Assembly: GCA_021787735.1 (NCBI GenBank)
Contig: JAJYLL010000037.1
Span: 1 to 42,207 of the forward strand
DNA length: 42,207 bases
Origin: Acidobacteriota bacterium
Lineage (GTDB): Bacteria; Acidobacteriota; Terriglobia; UBA7540
Direction of reading: 5' to 3'
Each line of letters starts with the position of its first letter. Positions within the stretch are counted from its first letter, which is position 1. The position numbers were made by a program, and so were the translations under genes. Shown here piece after piece: positions 9,311 through 18,122 of the stretch. The notes beneath the pieces are model-generated. The model searched no databases. It had not been told where the DNA came from and saw only the letters and a list, made by a program, of their open reading frames with translations.

Positions 9311-10570
9311 ATGCCCAAACAGACACAACCTCGCTTTCATCCCCGATTGCTCACGCTGGTGGCCATGAGTGCTTCTCTCATACTGGCAGGGTGCGGCAGC
9401 AAAAAAGAGCCAGAAAGCGAGCCTCTGGTCACGGTGCAGGCAGTGCGCGTCGAGCGGGCCGAGATCCAGCAGCAGGTCACCGCGGAAGCGGTCCTCTATC
9501 CTCTGCACGAGGCGATCATCGTGCCCAAAATCAGCGCGCCCGTCCAGAAATTCTACGTTGAGCGCGGCGACCACGTCCGCGCCGGGGAACTGCTGGCGGT
9601 GCTGGAGAACAGCGACCTGGCCGGTGCAGCCGCCAGCGCCAAAGGCGCTTACGAACAGGCCCAGGCAAATTACGAGAGCGTTTCCGCCGCCAACCTTCCG
9701 CAACAGATCACTCAGGCAAAGGGCAACCTGGAAAGCGCCAAGGCGGCGTTCGCAGCCGCCCAGAAACTGTACGACAATAGCAAGAGGCTTTATCAGCAAG
9801 GTGCGCTGGCGGGGAAACAACTGGACCAGGCAAGGGTTGGACTTGCCCAGGCGCGAGCGCAGTTGGAGGCTGCCACACAGCAGCTTGAAAAACTGCAATC
9901 CGTGGGGATGAAAGCGCAATTACAGGCGGCCAAGGGACAACTGGCGGCGGCCAAGGGTGCTTACGAGAACGCCGCGGCGCAACTGTCGTACTCTGAGATT
10001 CGCAGCCCGATTGATGGCGTTGTGACGGACCGGCCCCTATTTCCAGGAGAGATGGCCGCGACCGGAACACCGCTGATGACGGTGATGAATCTGTCGCAGG
10101 TGGTGGCACGCGCCCATGTCCCGGCATCAGAGGCAGATCTGGTAAAGGTTGGCAACACAGCGGAGATTTCGGCGCCGGGCCAGGAGAAGCCGGTGGCAGG
10201 CAAGGTGACTGTGGTGAGCCCCGCACTCGACCCAAACAGCACCACGGTGCAGGTGTGGGTGCAGGCAAGTAATCCGGGTAGCCAACTGAAACCCGGCGCT
10301 CCGGTGACGGTGACCGTGGTGGTAAAGAAGGTTCCGGACGCGCTGGTGATTCCGCGATCGGCGTTACAGTCAGACTCCGACTCCGGCCCTTACGTGATGG
10401 TGATTGATTCCGCCAGCGTCGCGCACCAGACGAAAGTTGAAACGGGAATCGAACAGGACGGCAAGATCCAAATCACCAAGGGACTGAAAGAAGGAGACCT
10501 GATCGTGGGCCAGGGCGCCTACGGTCTCCCGGACAGCACCAAAGTAAATTATCAGGCTCTTCATGGATAA
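9311..10570 (+). CDS. RND efflux periplasmic adaptor (membrane fusion) lipoprotein
   Basis: This 419-residue HlyD/AcrA-type adaptor links the inner-membrane pump to the TolC-like channel. The lipobox LILAGC places the lipidated cysteine at residue 28. Next come the first lipoyl half (around 70-110: APVQKFYVERGDHVRAGELLAVL), a long alpha-hairpin rich in Ala and Gln (about 110-225), the second lipoyl half (YSEIRSPIDGVVTDRPLFPGE) and beta-barrel and membrane-proximal domains. All expected parts are present. Its last codons overlap the pump gene by 8 bases, which implies translational coupling. Substrate specificity cannot be read from the adaptor. Confidence 0.95.
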   Translation: MPKQTQPRFHPRLLTLVAMSASLILAGCGSKKEPESEPLVTVQAVRVERAEIQQQVTAEAVLYPLHEAIIVPKISAPVQKFYVERGDHVRAGELLAVLENSDLAGAAASAKGAYEQAQANYESVSAANLPQQITQAKGNLESAKAAFAAAQKLYDNSKRLYQQGALAGKQLDQARVGLAQARAQLEAATQQLEKLQSVGMKAQLQAAKGQLAAAKGAYENAAAQLSYSEIRSPIDGVVTDRPLFPGEMAATGTPLMTVMNLSQVVARAHVPASEADLVKVGNTAEISAPGQEKPVAGKVTVVSPALDPNSTTVQVWVQASNPGSQLKPGAPVTVTVVVKKVPDALVIPRSALQSDSDSGPYVMVIDSASVAHQTKVETGIEQDGKIQITKGLKEGDLIVGQGAYGLPDSTKVNYQALHG

Positions 10571-13500
10571 CCACACCCACTCCAATCCAGGCTTTTCTGA
10601 CACCTCCGGCGCGCGCGACAAGGAAGCATCCTCCTACTGGTTTGCCCGGGGGACCAAACCCATCATCTTCCTTATCATCGCACTGGCGCTAGTCGGTGCG
10701 TATCTCGGCTTCACCATACCCATCGCGGTCTTTCCAACCACGAATTTCCCGCGCGTCATCATCGGCGTCGACAACGGCGTGATGCCGATCGACCAGATGA
10801 TGGTGACCATTACACGTCCCATTGAAGAAGCAGTAAGCGGCGTACTGGGAGTCGAGGACGTGAAATCGATCACCAGCCGCGGATCGGCAGAAATCGACCT
10901 GTTCTTCAACTGGCACGTGGACATGTTTGAGACGCTGCAGCGCGTGAATGCGGCCATCGCCAAGGTGCGACCGGACCTGCCGGCTACGGCCAGGATTGAA
11001 ACCAATCGGCTCGAGTTTTCCAGTTTCCCCATCATGGGCTACAGCCTGACCTCGAAGACGATCGCGCAAACTGAACTGTGGGAACTGGCGACTTACACAA
11101 TCAAGCCGAGGCTGAACAGCCTTATGGGTGTGGGTAGCGTCGTGATCCAGGGTATGGACGTGCCGGAATTTCACATTACGCCCGATCCGGCCAAGCTTCT
11201 TATTACGCACGTTACCATCTCCAATCTGCTGAACGCCGTGGACAGCTCAAATCTGATTCAGTCGCCGGGCCTGCAGACGTGGGATCACGAACTGTATCTT
11301 GACCTGATCACTGGACAGGTTCGCGATCCGAAGGAAATCGCCAACATTTACGTAAAGAAGGACCCGAGTGGCACTCCGCTCTACATTCGCGACGTTGCTT
11401 CCGTCACTTCAGGCGTTGCGCCGAATTACACCATCGTTACGGCGAACCGCCAGCCGGCGGTATTGATCAACGTGAACCGGCAGCGCGCCAGCAACACCAT
11501 GCGCGTGGCCGACGAAGTCAGGACGGAGATGCACCAGATCGAAAAGACGCTTCCTCCGGGAATAAAGGTCGGCAACTTTTACGACCAGTCGTGGATTGTG
11601 GGCGAATCGATCAAAAGTGTGCGCGACGCAATCCTGATCGGCATTATCCTGGCGTCTGCGGTGCTGGTGCTTTTCTTGCGCGACTGGGGATCATCGTTCA
11701 TCGCCGGCATGGTGATCCCGATCAGCATCCTGATGACATTCATCGCGCTGAAGTTCCTTGGCGAAAGCTTTAACCTGATGTCGCTGGGTGGCCTGGCTGC
11801 AGCCGTGGGGCTGATTATCGACGACGCCATTGTGGTGGTGGAAAACACCGTCCTGCGGCGCGAGGCGGGGCAAGGCCGGTTTGAAGCTGTAGCGCGCTCG
11901 TTGAAAGAACTGACTGTGCCGCTCATCGGTTCTACCCTTACACCTATTGTCGTATTTGTGCCGCTGATTGCGATCACTGGGGTAACAGGCGTCTTCTTCC
12001 GCGCGCTCGCGGTCACGGTGGGCGTGGCGCTTTTCTGCTCTCTCACCCTGGCGCTCACTTGGACTCCCAACCTGTGCCTCTATCTGCTACGGCACAAACC
12101 GAAGCCTGAAGCGAGCACTGAAAGCGGGGGCAACGGAACTTCACCTGAAGGCTCAGCCGGTGGAGCAGGTAGTGAAACTCCCGACAATCTGAACGGGCTG
12201 TCCTCAGAACAGACCGACCTGCGGCGAATGATGGAACTGGAAGAACGCTCGATGGGGAAGACGATCAGCCGGGTGATTGGTTTCTACGACCACTGGTTCC
12301 GGCGCGCGCTGGAGCGTCCCTGGCTGCTGGCAATTCTGGCCGCGGTCCTGATCGTGGTGTCGTTTGTCTGCTACCGGCGTATCGGGTCTGACCTGCTGCC
12401 GCCGATGGACGAAGGCAGCTTTATTCTGGATTACGTGACGCCGCCTGGTAGTTCGCTTGAAGAAACCAACCGAATGCTGAACCATATTCTTCAGATTGTA
12501 CATTCGGTGCCGGAAGTTGAGAACACCTCGCGCCGTACCGGATTGCAACTGGGGCTGGCCGCCGTGACAGAGGCAAATACGGGTGACATTTCCGTCAAGC
12601 TCAAGACGAACCGCAGCCGCGACGTGTGGCAGATCATGAACGAAATCCGCACCAAAATTAACCAGCAGGAACCCGCGGTGGAAGTGGATTTCACCCAAAA
12701 GCTTCAGGATATGATCGGCGACCTGACCAGTGCACCGCAGCCGATCTTTATCGAACTTTTCTCCCCGGACGGCCAACTGCTAAATTCCTGGGCGCCGAAG
12801 GTGGCGGCCGCCATCGGCAACATTCAAGTGGGCGGCCGGCATCCCGTAGTGGACATTGACAACGGGATTGATTCCACTACAAGTGGCCCGGCCATCGTCT
12901 ACCATGTGAATATGGCGCAGGCGGCCCAGGCAGGCTTCACGCCACAGGACGTAGCCACGGAAGCCCAGGCCATGCTGGACGGCGTTCCGGCGGCGCAGCC
13001 CGTGGTGGTGAATGACCGGCCGTACACGCTGCGCATCCGGTATCCTAAGGCCGACCGCTCGTCGCTGAGCGCCATGAACAACACACTGCTGATCAGTCCT
13101 ACGGGGCAACTGGCCAGCCTGGGGACACTGGCGTCAATGACGGAACTGCCCGGGCAGACGGAAATCCTGGAAGACAACCAGCAGCGATACGTCGCCGTCT
13201 CAGCACGCCTCGAAGGACTGGACATGGGCCACGGCATCGCGGCGGTGAAGCAGGCCATGGCGGAACTGCACATGCCGTCGTCGATCCGGGTACAGTACGG
13301 CGGGCTTTACCAGACGCAACAGAAGTCGTTCCGCGACCTTGTAATGGTGCTGTTCCTGGCCGTAATCTTTGTCTTCCTCGTGCTTCTGTTTGAGTTCAAG
13401 AGTTTCTCCGCGCCCATCGCAATTCTCGCGTCCGCCACTCTCTCCACTTCTGGCGTACTCCTCGCGCTGCTTATCACCGGATCAACCTTCAACCTCTCTT

Positions 13501-13823
13501 CCTTCATGGGACTCATCATGGTGATCGGAATCGTGGCCAAGAACGGCATTTTGATTCTGGACGCGGAGGGGAAGTTTCGGACGGCGGGCTTCAGTGCGAA
13601 GGAGGCTATCGTGCAGGCGGGCCGGCGGCGGCTGCGGCCCATCGTGATGACCGCACTGGCGGCGGCTCTCGGTTTCCTGCCGCTGGCGCTGGCAATCGGC
13701 GCGGGATCGCAGATGCTTCAACCGCTGGCCATCGCGGTGATCGGCGGCATCCTGATTGCCATCGTGCTGTCACTGGTGGTAACACCAGTCCTGTACTACT
13801 ACCTCAGCAGCAAGACGGCGTAA
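10563..13823 (+). CDS. RND-family inner membrane efflux transporter permease
   Basis: The 1086-residue pump is a full-length RND transporter (AcrB/CzcA superfamily) with 12 predicted membrane helices and two large periplasmic loops. The proton-relay helix carries VGLIIDDAIVVVENTVLRREAG (about residues 415-436). The second half repeats the plan, ending in IVMTALAAALGFLPLAL and GGILIAIVLSLVVTPVLYYYL. It starts inside the end of the adaptor gene. An odd feature is a low-complexity Gly/Ser/Glu/Thr-rich insert of about 50 residues (roughly 511-559) in the central cytoplasmic loop. Whether it exports drugs, metals or lipids is unknown; no metal-binding Met or His cluster stands out. No local TetR or two-component regulator accompanies the operon. 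Confidence 0.95.
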   Translation: MDNHTHSNPGFSDTSGARDKEASSYWFARGTKPIIFLIIALALVGAYLGFTIPIAVFPTTNFPRVIIGVDNGVMPIDQMMVTITRPIEEAVSGVLGVEDVKSITSRGSAEIDLFFNWHVDMFETLQRVNAAIAKVRPDLPATARIETNRLEFSSFPIMGYSLTSKTIAQTELWELATYTIKPRLNSLMGVGSVVIQGMDVPEFHITPDPAKLLITHVTISNLLNAVDSSNLIQSPGLQTWDHELYLDLITGQVRDPKEIANIYVKKDPSGTPLYIRDVASVTSGVAPNYTIVTANRQPAVLINVNRQRASNTMRVADEVRTEMHQIEKTLPPGIKVGNFYDQSWIVGESIKSVRDAILIGIILASAVLVLFLRDWGSSFIAGMVIPISILMTFIALKFLGESFNLMSLGGLAAAVGLIIDDAIVVVENTVLRREAGQGRFEAVARSLKELTVPLIGSTLTPIVVFVPLIAITGVTGVFFRALAVTVGVALFCSLTLALTWTPNLCLYLLRHKPKPEASTESGGNGTSPEGSAGGAGSETPDNLNGLSSEQTDLRRMMELEERSMGKTISRVIGFYDHWFRRALERPWLLAILAAVLIVVSFVCYRRIGSDLLPPMDEGSFILDYVTPPGSSLEETNRMLNHILQIVHSVPEVENTSRRTGLQLGLAAVTEANTGDISVKLKTNRSRDVWQIMNEIRTKINQQEPAVEVDFTQKLQDMIGDLTSAPQPIFIELFSPDGQLLNSWAPKVAAAIGNIQVGGRHPVVDIDNGIDSTTSGPAIVYHVNMAQAAQAGFTPQDVATEAQAMLDGVPAAQPVVVNDRPYTLRIRYPKADRSSLSAMNNTLLISPTGQLASLGTLASMTELPGQTEILEDNQQRYVAVSARLEGLDMGHGIAAVKQAMAELHMPSSIRVQYGGLYQTQQKSFRDLVMVLFLAVIFVFLVLLFEFKSFSAPIAILASATLSTSGVLLALLITGSTFNLSSFMGLIMVIGIVAKNGILILDAEGKFRTAGFSAKEAIVQAGRRRLRPIVMTALAAALGFLPLALAIGAGSQMLQPLAIAVIGGILIAIVLSLVVTPVLYYYLSSKTA

Positions 13824-13860
13824 GGTAGCCGGAGGGTTGGGATACAGGAAAAGACCGTCA

Positions 13861-13886
13861 GTCATTCTGAGCGCAGCTAAGAATTT
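13861..13886. repeat. Fragment of a TCATTCTGAGCG-type dispersed repeat
   Basis: The intergenic DNA after the pump gene contains GTCATTCTGAGCGCAGCTAA followed by GAATTT. This resembles the TCATTCTGAGCGnAGCGAAGAAT motif that I know as a common intergenic element in several bacterial phyla including acidobacteria. Only one copy is seen here, so the call rests on recollection of the motif. Confidence 0.3.
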
Positions 13887-13984
13887 CCTTGGTCTTCTGG
13901 AATACAAACGAAGCACATCCTTTGCCGCCCCGCGCTGAATGAGTTTCTCAGGGTGCCAGCGCGTAGCCCCGGCACAGGCAGGCC

Positions 13985-14821
13985 ATGAACCTTCGCACGA
14001 TGACATCCGCTGACATTCCAGCCGGGATGAGGCTGAAGGGCCTGGCCGGATGGAACCAGACACCAGCCGACTGGCTGTGCTTTCTGGAGAGCAGCCGGCA
14101 AGGATGTTTTGTGGCAGAAGTCGCGGGCATGGTGGTCGGCACGGCAGCCACAATCGTTTACGAAGACCGCTTTGCATGGATCGGAATGGTCCTGGTGGAT
14201 CGCGAATTCAGGGGACAGGGAATCGGAACACGGCTGCTGGGAAAAACCATCGAACACCTCGACGGCATCTGTATCGGCACCATGAAGCTCGACGCCACAC
14301 CGGCAGGCCGGCCGATCTATCAAAAGCTGGGATTCGAGGACGAATTCGAGATTGAGCGCTGGCTGCTGAAGCGGGCCGTTCCACAGGCCGCCGATGCGCC
14401 CGGGCCGCGTCCTGTTCCTGACGCAGTGCTGCAACTCGACCGTGAGATTTTCGGGGCAGACCGTGGACACCTGCTGCGGTCGCTTGCAGCAGAGAATCCG
14501 GGCTTCGCCCTAGTCTCTGAGCGAGACGCGGAAATTACGGGATACGCATTCGGGCGCCGCGGAACGCTGGCAGATCATCTGGGGCCGTGGATGGCCTGCG
14601 ACGAAGAAACTGCCGCGGAACTTCTGGATGAATTTCTGCGACGCTCACGGCGCGAAAATATCTTTGTGGACGCGCTCAAGGAGCGCCGGTTTTTGTCCGA
14701 GTTGCTGACCGCACGGGGGTTCAGTGTTTCGCGGCCGCTTACGCGGATGGTGCGAGGCCCTAACCTTTATCCCGGACGCCCGGACCTGCTCTGTGCAATT
14801 CTTGGCCCGGAATTCGGGTAG
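13985..14821 (+). CDS. GNAT acetyltransferase with two GNAT-like domains
   Basis: This 278-residue protein has an N-terminal GNAT domain (about 1-135) with the acetyl-CoA pyrophosphate-binding motif FRGQGIGTRLLGKTIEHL and the typical ending AGRPIYQKLGFEDEFEIERW. A C-terminal portion (about 145-278) resembles the second, non-canonical acetyltransferase domain that follows it in YitH-type proteins, ending LTRMVRGPNLYPGRPDLLCAI in part. Substrate is unknown; such enzymes modify amino groups of small molecules or proteins. The ATG at 13985 has only a weak Shine-Dalgarno. The next gene starts 40 bases on, so the two may share a message. Confidence 0.85.
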   Translation: MNLRTMTSADIPAGMRLKGLAGWNQTPADWLCFLESSRQGCFVAEVAGMVVGTAATIVYEDRFAWIGMVLVDREFRGQGIGTRLLGKTIEHLDGICIGTMKLDATPAGRPIYQKLGFEDEFEIERWLLKRAVPQAADAPGPRPVPDAVLQLDREIFGADRGHLLRSLAAENPGFALVSERDAEITGYAFGRRGTLADHLGPWMACDEETAAELLDEFLRRSRRENIFVDALKERRFLSELLTARGFSVSRPLTRMVRGPNLYPGRPDLLCAILGPEFG

Positions 14822-14860
14822 GAGATTGAAATCCTGTTGGAATTTGGAGAGGAGAAGAAA

Positions 14861-15646
14861 ATGAAAAATCACCGTCACTTATTAAAATTGGCAATTTCTG
14901 TGCTGATTGGGTGTGCCGCTCTCCTCTGGATGGTAAGCGGCGGCAACGGACAACAAGGCCAGTCAAGCGCCGCAGTGTCACCGGCAAGCTTGAGTGCGCA
15001 GCAGAGCATGCTGCAGGATTACCGCCAGGCCGAGGTTGCCTCGATTTCCGATGCAGAGGAAGAACTGTATGGCCGCAGAATGTATATGAGCCACAAGATG
15101 CGGCCGATCTTCAGAACGAAGTTCGCAGGTTACGCCGTGACGGTGCTGCTGAAGAAACAGGAAAACCATGAAGGCGGGGCTGCACTGAGCGGCATGCTGG
15201 CTGCGATCGATCACGGCGGGACCAATGACGTTTACGTCATGAAGGTAGAAGATGGGAACAACATCGCGGGGATGGGAGGCATCATGGGCGCGGCTATGGC
15301 GGCACGCGGCTTTGTCGGCGCGGTCATCGACGGAGGAGCCCGCGACACTGCCTATCTGAAAAAGATCCAGTTTCCGGTTTATGCCAAGGGAATTGTTCCC
15401 TCCACTTCGGTCAATCACTACGTCTTCGGTGGGGCGAACATCCAGATTGACTGCGACGGCGTCCAAGTTTCGCCGGGAGACATTATCGCCGCAGACACCG
15501 ACGGCGTGGTGGTAGTGCCGCGCGCGAAGGCGAAGGAGGTACTGAAAAAGGCCGAGCAGTTGGACTTCACCGAACACTCGATGTATCCGTTCATCTTCAA
15601 GTACAAGTCCGCCGAAGAAGCCATCAAGAAGTTCGGGCGTATTTGA
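14861..15646 (+). CDS. RraA-fold protein (aldolase/demethylmenaquinone methyltransferase-like) with signal peptide
   Basis: A 261-residue protein. Residues 1-33 look like a signal peptide (KNHRH, then LAISVLIGCAALLWMVSGG). The rest has the RraA fold: GMGGIMGAAMAARGFVGAVI, the active-site signature DGGARD followed by KIQFPVYAKGIVPSTS, and the closing motif AADTDGVVVVP. The family includes oxaloacetate decarboxylase/HMG aldolases and the RNase E inhibitor RraA, all cytoplasmic as far as I know, so export is unexpected. ATG 14861 follows an ideal GGAGAGGAGAAG ribosome-binding stretch. An aldolase-type activity is more likely than RNase E control because the Arg-Asp motif is intact and the protein would be outside the cytoplasm. 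Confidence 0.85.
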   Translation: MKNHRHLLKLAISVLIGCAALLWMVSGGNGQQGQSSAAVSPASLSAQQSMLQDYRQAEVASISDAEEELYGRRMYMSHKMRPIFRTKFAGYAVTVLLKKQENHEGGAALSGMLAAIDHGGTNDVYVMKVEDGNNIAGMGGIMGAAMAARGFVGAVIDGGARDTAYLKKIQFPVYAKGIVPSTSVNHYVFGGANIQIDCDGVQVSPGDIIAADTDGVVVVPRAKAKEVLKKAEQLDFTEHSMYPFIFKYKSAEEAIKKFGRI

Positions 15647-15746
15647 GGCAAGAACGCGGCAAAGCTGTGATGTGATGAATTGCCGGCTGTACACACTGCA
15701 CCAATCTTTTCTTTGAAACGACCCTCATCGCCCCTGGCGGTGAACA

Positions 15747-15890
15747 ATGCTCCGCTCTCCCAATGGGGGCGAATACCGCAAAGGCCTGGGCGCTGCGAGC
15801 CGGCGGCCAGTGGACTGCACCAGTATCATGCTCATGGCAGGTGGTCGGCGTAGGCGGGTTGGGACAGGCTACGGGCCGACCGGCGACTGA
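15747..15890 (+). pseudogene. Possible decayed fragment of a DUF1501-type exported protein
   Basis: A 47-codon open stretch contains GGEYRK and IMLMAGG. These recall the GGEFGRTP and WLAGGG motifs near the C terminus of DUF1501 (Tat-exported, sulfatase-like) proteins; a neighbouring frame (GLGQATGRPATDHY) could continue the match after a frameshift. There is no ribosome-binding site. The rest of the interval 15647-16007 shows no other gene. The similarity is by eye and weak. Confidence 0.2.
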
Positions 15891-16007
15891 CCATTACGTC
15901 AGGAAGCTGGATTAGGCCATCTATCGATCGAGGAGCCTCCCGGAGATCCTGTTGCACGCCCGCAAAAAAAAGATTCCCCCTCCCTTCGGTTTTGAGTTGG
16001 GCAGCGA

Positions 16008-16013
16008 TATAAT
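16008..16013 (+). promoter_or_regulatory. -10 element (TATAAT) for tatA
   Basis: A perfect TATAAT hexamer. A poor -35 candidate (TTCGGT) lies 17 bases upstream at 15985-15990. Transcription would start near 16020, giving a 34-base leader with the ribosome-binding site for ATG 16054. Confidence 0.45.
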
Positions 16014-16053
16014 GAAGCAGGCGGGAAAGCAGTTTGCCGCCGGGAGGACCATT

Positions 16054-16233
16054 ATGGATGGATTACTGGAACCAACTCATCTTATCTTCATTCTGATTAT
16101 CGTGCTCATCATTTTTGGACCCGGGAAATTGCCCGAACTGGGCCGTGGGCTTGGTAAGGGAATTCGGGAATTTAAGGGAGCCCTCAAAGGGGTCACTGAA
16201 GAGGTCAAGGACACTGGCAACAAGGCCAGTTGA
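16054..16233 (+). CDS. tatA: Twin-arginine translocase subunit TatA/TatE
   Basis: TatA forms the size-adapting pore element of the Tat system, which exports folded proteins. The 59-residue protein has the family layout: a short periplasmic N terminus, one membrane helix (about residues 7-22, [20 protein letters not shown]), the [21 protein letters not shown] hinge and amphipathic helix, and a short charged tail. It is near the lower length limit for the family. GGGAGGA lies 5-6 bases upstream of ATG 16054; in-frame upstream codons would only add a non-conserved extension. No tatB or tatC is next to it. One likely Tat substrate, the protein at 36309-36959, lies elsewhere in the window. Confidence 0.93.
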   Translation: MDGLLEPTHLIFILIIVLIIFGPGKLPELGRGLGKGIREFKGALKGVTEEVKDTGNKAS

Positions 16234-16431
16234 GATTCCTGACATTTTCTTGTCGCTGAAAGATCGTGGGCCCTCGGCCTATGCGCAGGCAGTGAGGTTT
16301 GTGAATGTTCGGGAATGGCGAAATCTTTGCGCACAGGCCGTCATGATGCCCGGGGATCACTCTCCAAAATTCGAGGAAGTTGATGGGCCCACTTTTCAGG
16401 AGGGCGCTAGCCAGAAGTGATGAAAGCACGC

Positions 16432-16614
16432 TCAGACTAATCCTTCGGACCACATCAAGAAGATCGTTGCTCCCAAGGCCGGACCAAGGCTGAAAAAGAG
16501 AACGACGACCGCATCGTTCAAAGTGTCCATCGATTTTCCTGGTTGTTCTGCCGTGGTTTTGGCACTCTTCCTGCCGCTGGCAGTCAGGACTGGAATTAAT
16601 TGAATATTCATCAT
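16432..16614 (-). CDS. Small tail-anchored membrane protein, unknown
   Basis: A 60-residue reading frame with a polar N-terminal half and a C-terminal hydrophobic helix (about residues 34-56, AVVVLFFSLGPALGATIFLM). I recognise no family. Support for its being real is a strong Shine-Dalgarno (GGGGAGGCGATC directly before ATG ATG) and a coherent membrane segment. It faces tatA convergently; the 198 bases between the two stops show no gene or terminator. It could be a small regulatory or stress protein, but that is a guess. Confidence 0.5.
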   Translation of the reverse strand: MMNIQLIPVLTASGRKSAKTTAEQPGKSMDTLNDAVVVLFFSLGPALGATIFLMWSEGLV

Positions 16615-16647
16615 GATCGCCTCCCCTTTGCGGCCGTGACGCACCAA

Positions 16648-16973
16648 GGGTTATGAATCTGAATTTCGGCCGGCAACCCAATCATGTCCGATACCGCAAG
16701 CGGCACTGTAACCACGACCCCTGGCGATACGTCAGCGTGCTTTTACACTTGTAATCAGAGGATTTCAGAGGCTAGAAACTACGCCTTGAATCTCAGTTTG
16801 ATGTGACATTCCAACATTGATTGTTGCGGTTCGCTTCAATGCCTGGGATGAGATAGAATCTGTTGCAAATTCATTCGCGTTGTGTCCACAGATCGTGAGG
16901 GCCCTGTCGCGGACTGTAGCGTCGTCAGGATGCCCCAGAACTGCCAGGCGGTAACGCTACAACAGGGGGAACC
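16648..16973. other. Intergenic region upstream of the NagA-like gene
   Basis: I see no gene, repeat or convincing promoter in these 326 bases. It serves as the divergent control region of the small ORF ending at 16432 and the amidohydrolase starting at 16974. Confidence 0.4.
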
Positions 16974-18122
16974 ATGGAATTCATCGCTAATGTTCCAGCA
17001 AAAGGGTTGGTAAGAATCGGCATTCAGGACGGGCGAATTGCTTCTGTCCAAAGCGTGGGGCCGTCGGATGACACAAAGCCCTACGTCAGCCCGGGTCTGA
17101 TCGATATCCAGTTGAACGGCTTTGCTGGAATCAACTTCTGCGACCCCGATCTCGATCCCAGAAAGGTGCCTGAAATCCTGCCCACCCTGTGGGAAACCGG
17201 CGTGACTACTTTCTGCCCCACTGTCATTACGAACACCCAGATAGGGCTTATTCGTTGTTTCCGTGCACTCGAAGAAGCGCGGCACCTCAATCCGCGGTTT
17301 GCCCAGTGCGCCACATGCTATCACCTGGAAGGGCCGTATATATCTCCCGGCGGGGCCCGCGGCGCACACAATGCGAAAGTTATGCGGCCGCCCAACTGGG
17401 AAGAGTTTCTGGAACTACAGGAGGCCGCGGGCGGGAGGATTGGAATTGTGACCCTCGCTCCAGAACTTCCGGGCGCGCTTGATTTTATCCGCCGGGCGCG
17501 CGAGGCGGGCCTGGTCGTGGCCTTGGGGCACACGGACGCGACTCCGGAGCAAATCCATGCGGGAGCTGAGGCGGGCGCTCAGTTGAACACTCATCTTGGA
17601 AACGGTTGTCCGCAATTGGTCGACCGGCACCGCACCCCGCTCTGGGCCCAGCTTGCCATTGATCAGCTATCAGCCAGCATGATCTGTGACGGATTTCACC
17701 TTCCTGCAGATCTGGTACGGGTGATCTATCGGACCAAAGGGATTGATCGTTGCATCCTGATAACCGACGCAGTCCATGTTGCCAGATTAACGCCGGGACG
17801 GTACAGGCTGGTGGACCTGGAAATTGAACTTCTGCCAACGGGCCAAGTGGTGACCGCAGACCGGCACAGCATGGCAGGTTCGGCAGTGAGCATGAACCGC
17901 GCCGTCAAGGTCTTCATGGACTTCACCGAAGCACCCTTAACTCAGGCGATCCAGGCGGCCACCGCTAATCCCTCGCGCTTGCTTGCCAGATATGAAACGT
18001 GCAGGGAAATTGCGGAAGGCCAGCCGGCAAATCTGACTCTATTCCGCGTGAAAAAGGACAAACTGGTAACAGAGAAAGTGATGCTTCGTGGTGAAGCAGT
18101 GTATGTTTCTTCGGACTCATAG
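16974..18122 (+). CDS. nagA: N-acetylglucosamine-6-phosphate deacetylase-like amidohydrolase
   Basis: NagA removes acetate from GlcNAc-6-phosphate in amino-sugar recycling. This 382-residue protein has the family architecture: a short beta-sandwich (1-45), the entry motif SPGLIDIQLNGFAGINF, the metal Glu in YHLEGPYISPGGARGAH, His in VALGHTDAT, His in NTHLGNG and Asp in ILITDAVHVA. Two points differ from classical NagA: the motif usually read as THLxNAM is THLGNGCPQLVDRH here, a variant I associate with a NagA-like subgroup, and there is no nagB, PTS or kinase gene nearby. So the acetamido-sugar link is probable but the exact substrate is open. The ATG follows CAGGGGGA at good spacing. Confidence 0.8.
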   Translation: MEFIANVPAKGLVRIGIQDGRIASVQSVGPSDDTKPYVSPGLIDIQLNGFAGINFCDPDLDPRKVPEILPTLWETGVTTFCPTVITNTQIGLIRCFRALEEARHLNPRFAQCATCYHLEGPYISPGGARGAHNAKVMRPPNWEEFLELQEAAGGRIGIVTLAPELPGALDFIRRAREAGLVVALGHTDATPEQIHAGAEAGAQLNTHLGNGCPQLVDRHRTPLWAQLAIDQLSASMICDGFHLPADLVRVIYRTKGIDRCILITDAVHVARLTPGRYRLVDLEIELLPTGQVVTADRHSMAGSAVSMNRAVKVFMDFTEAPLTQAIQAATANPSRLLARYETCREIAEGQPANLTLFRVKKDKLVTEKVMLRGEAVYVSSDS

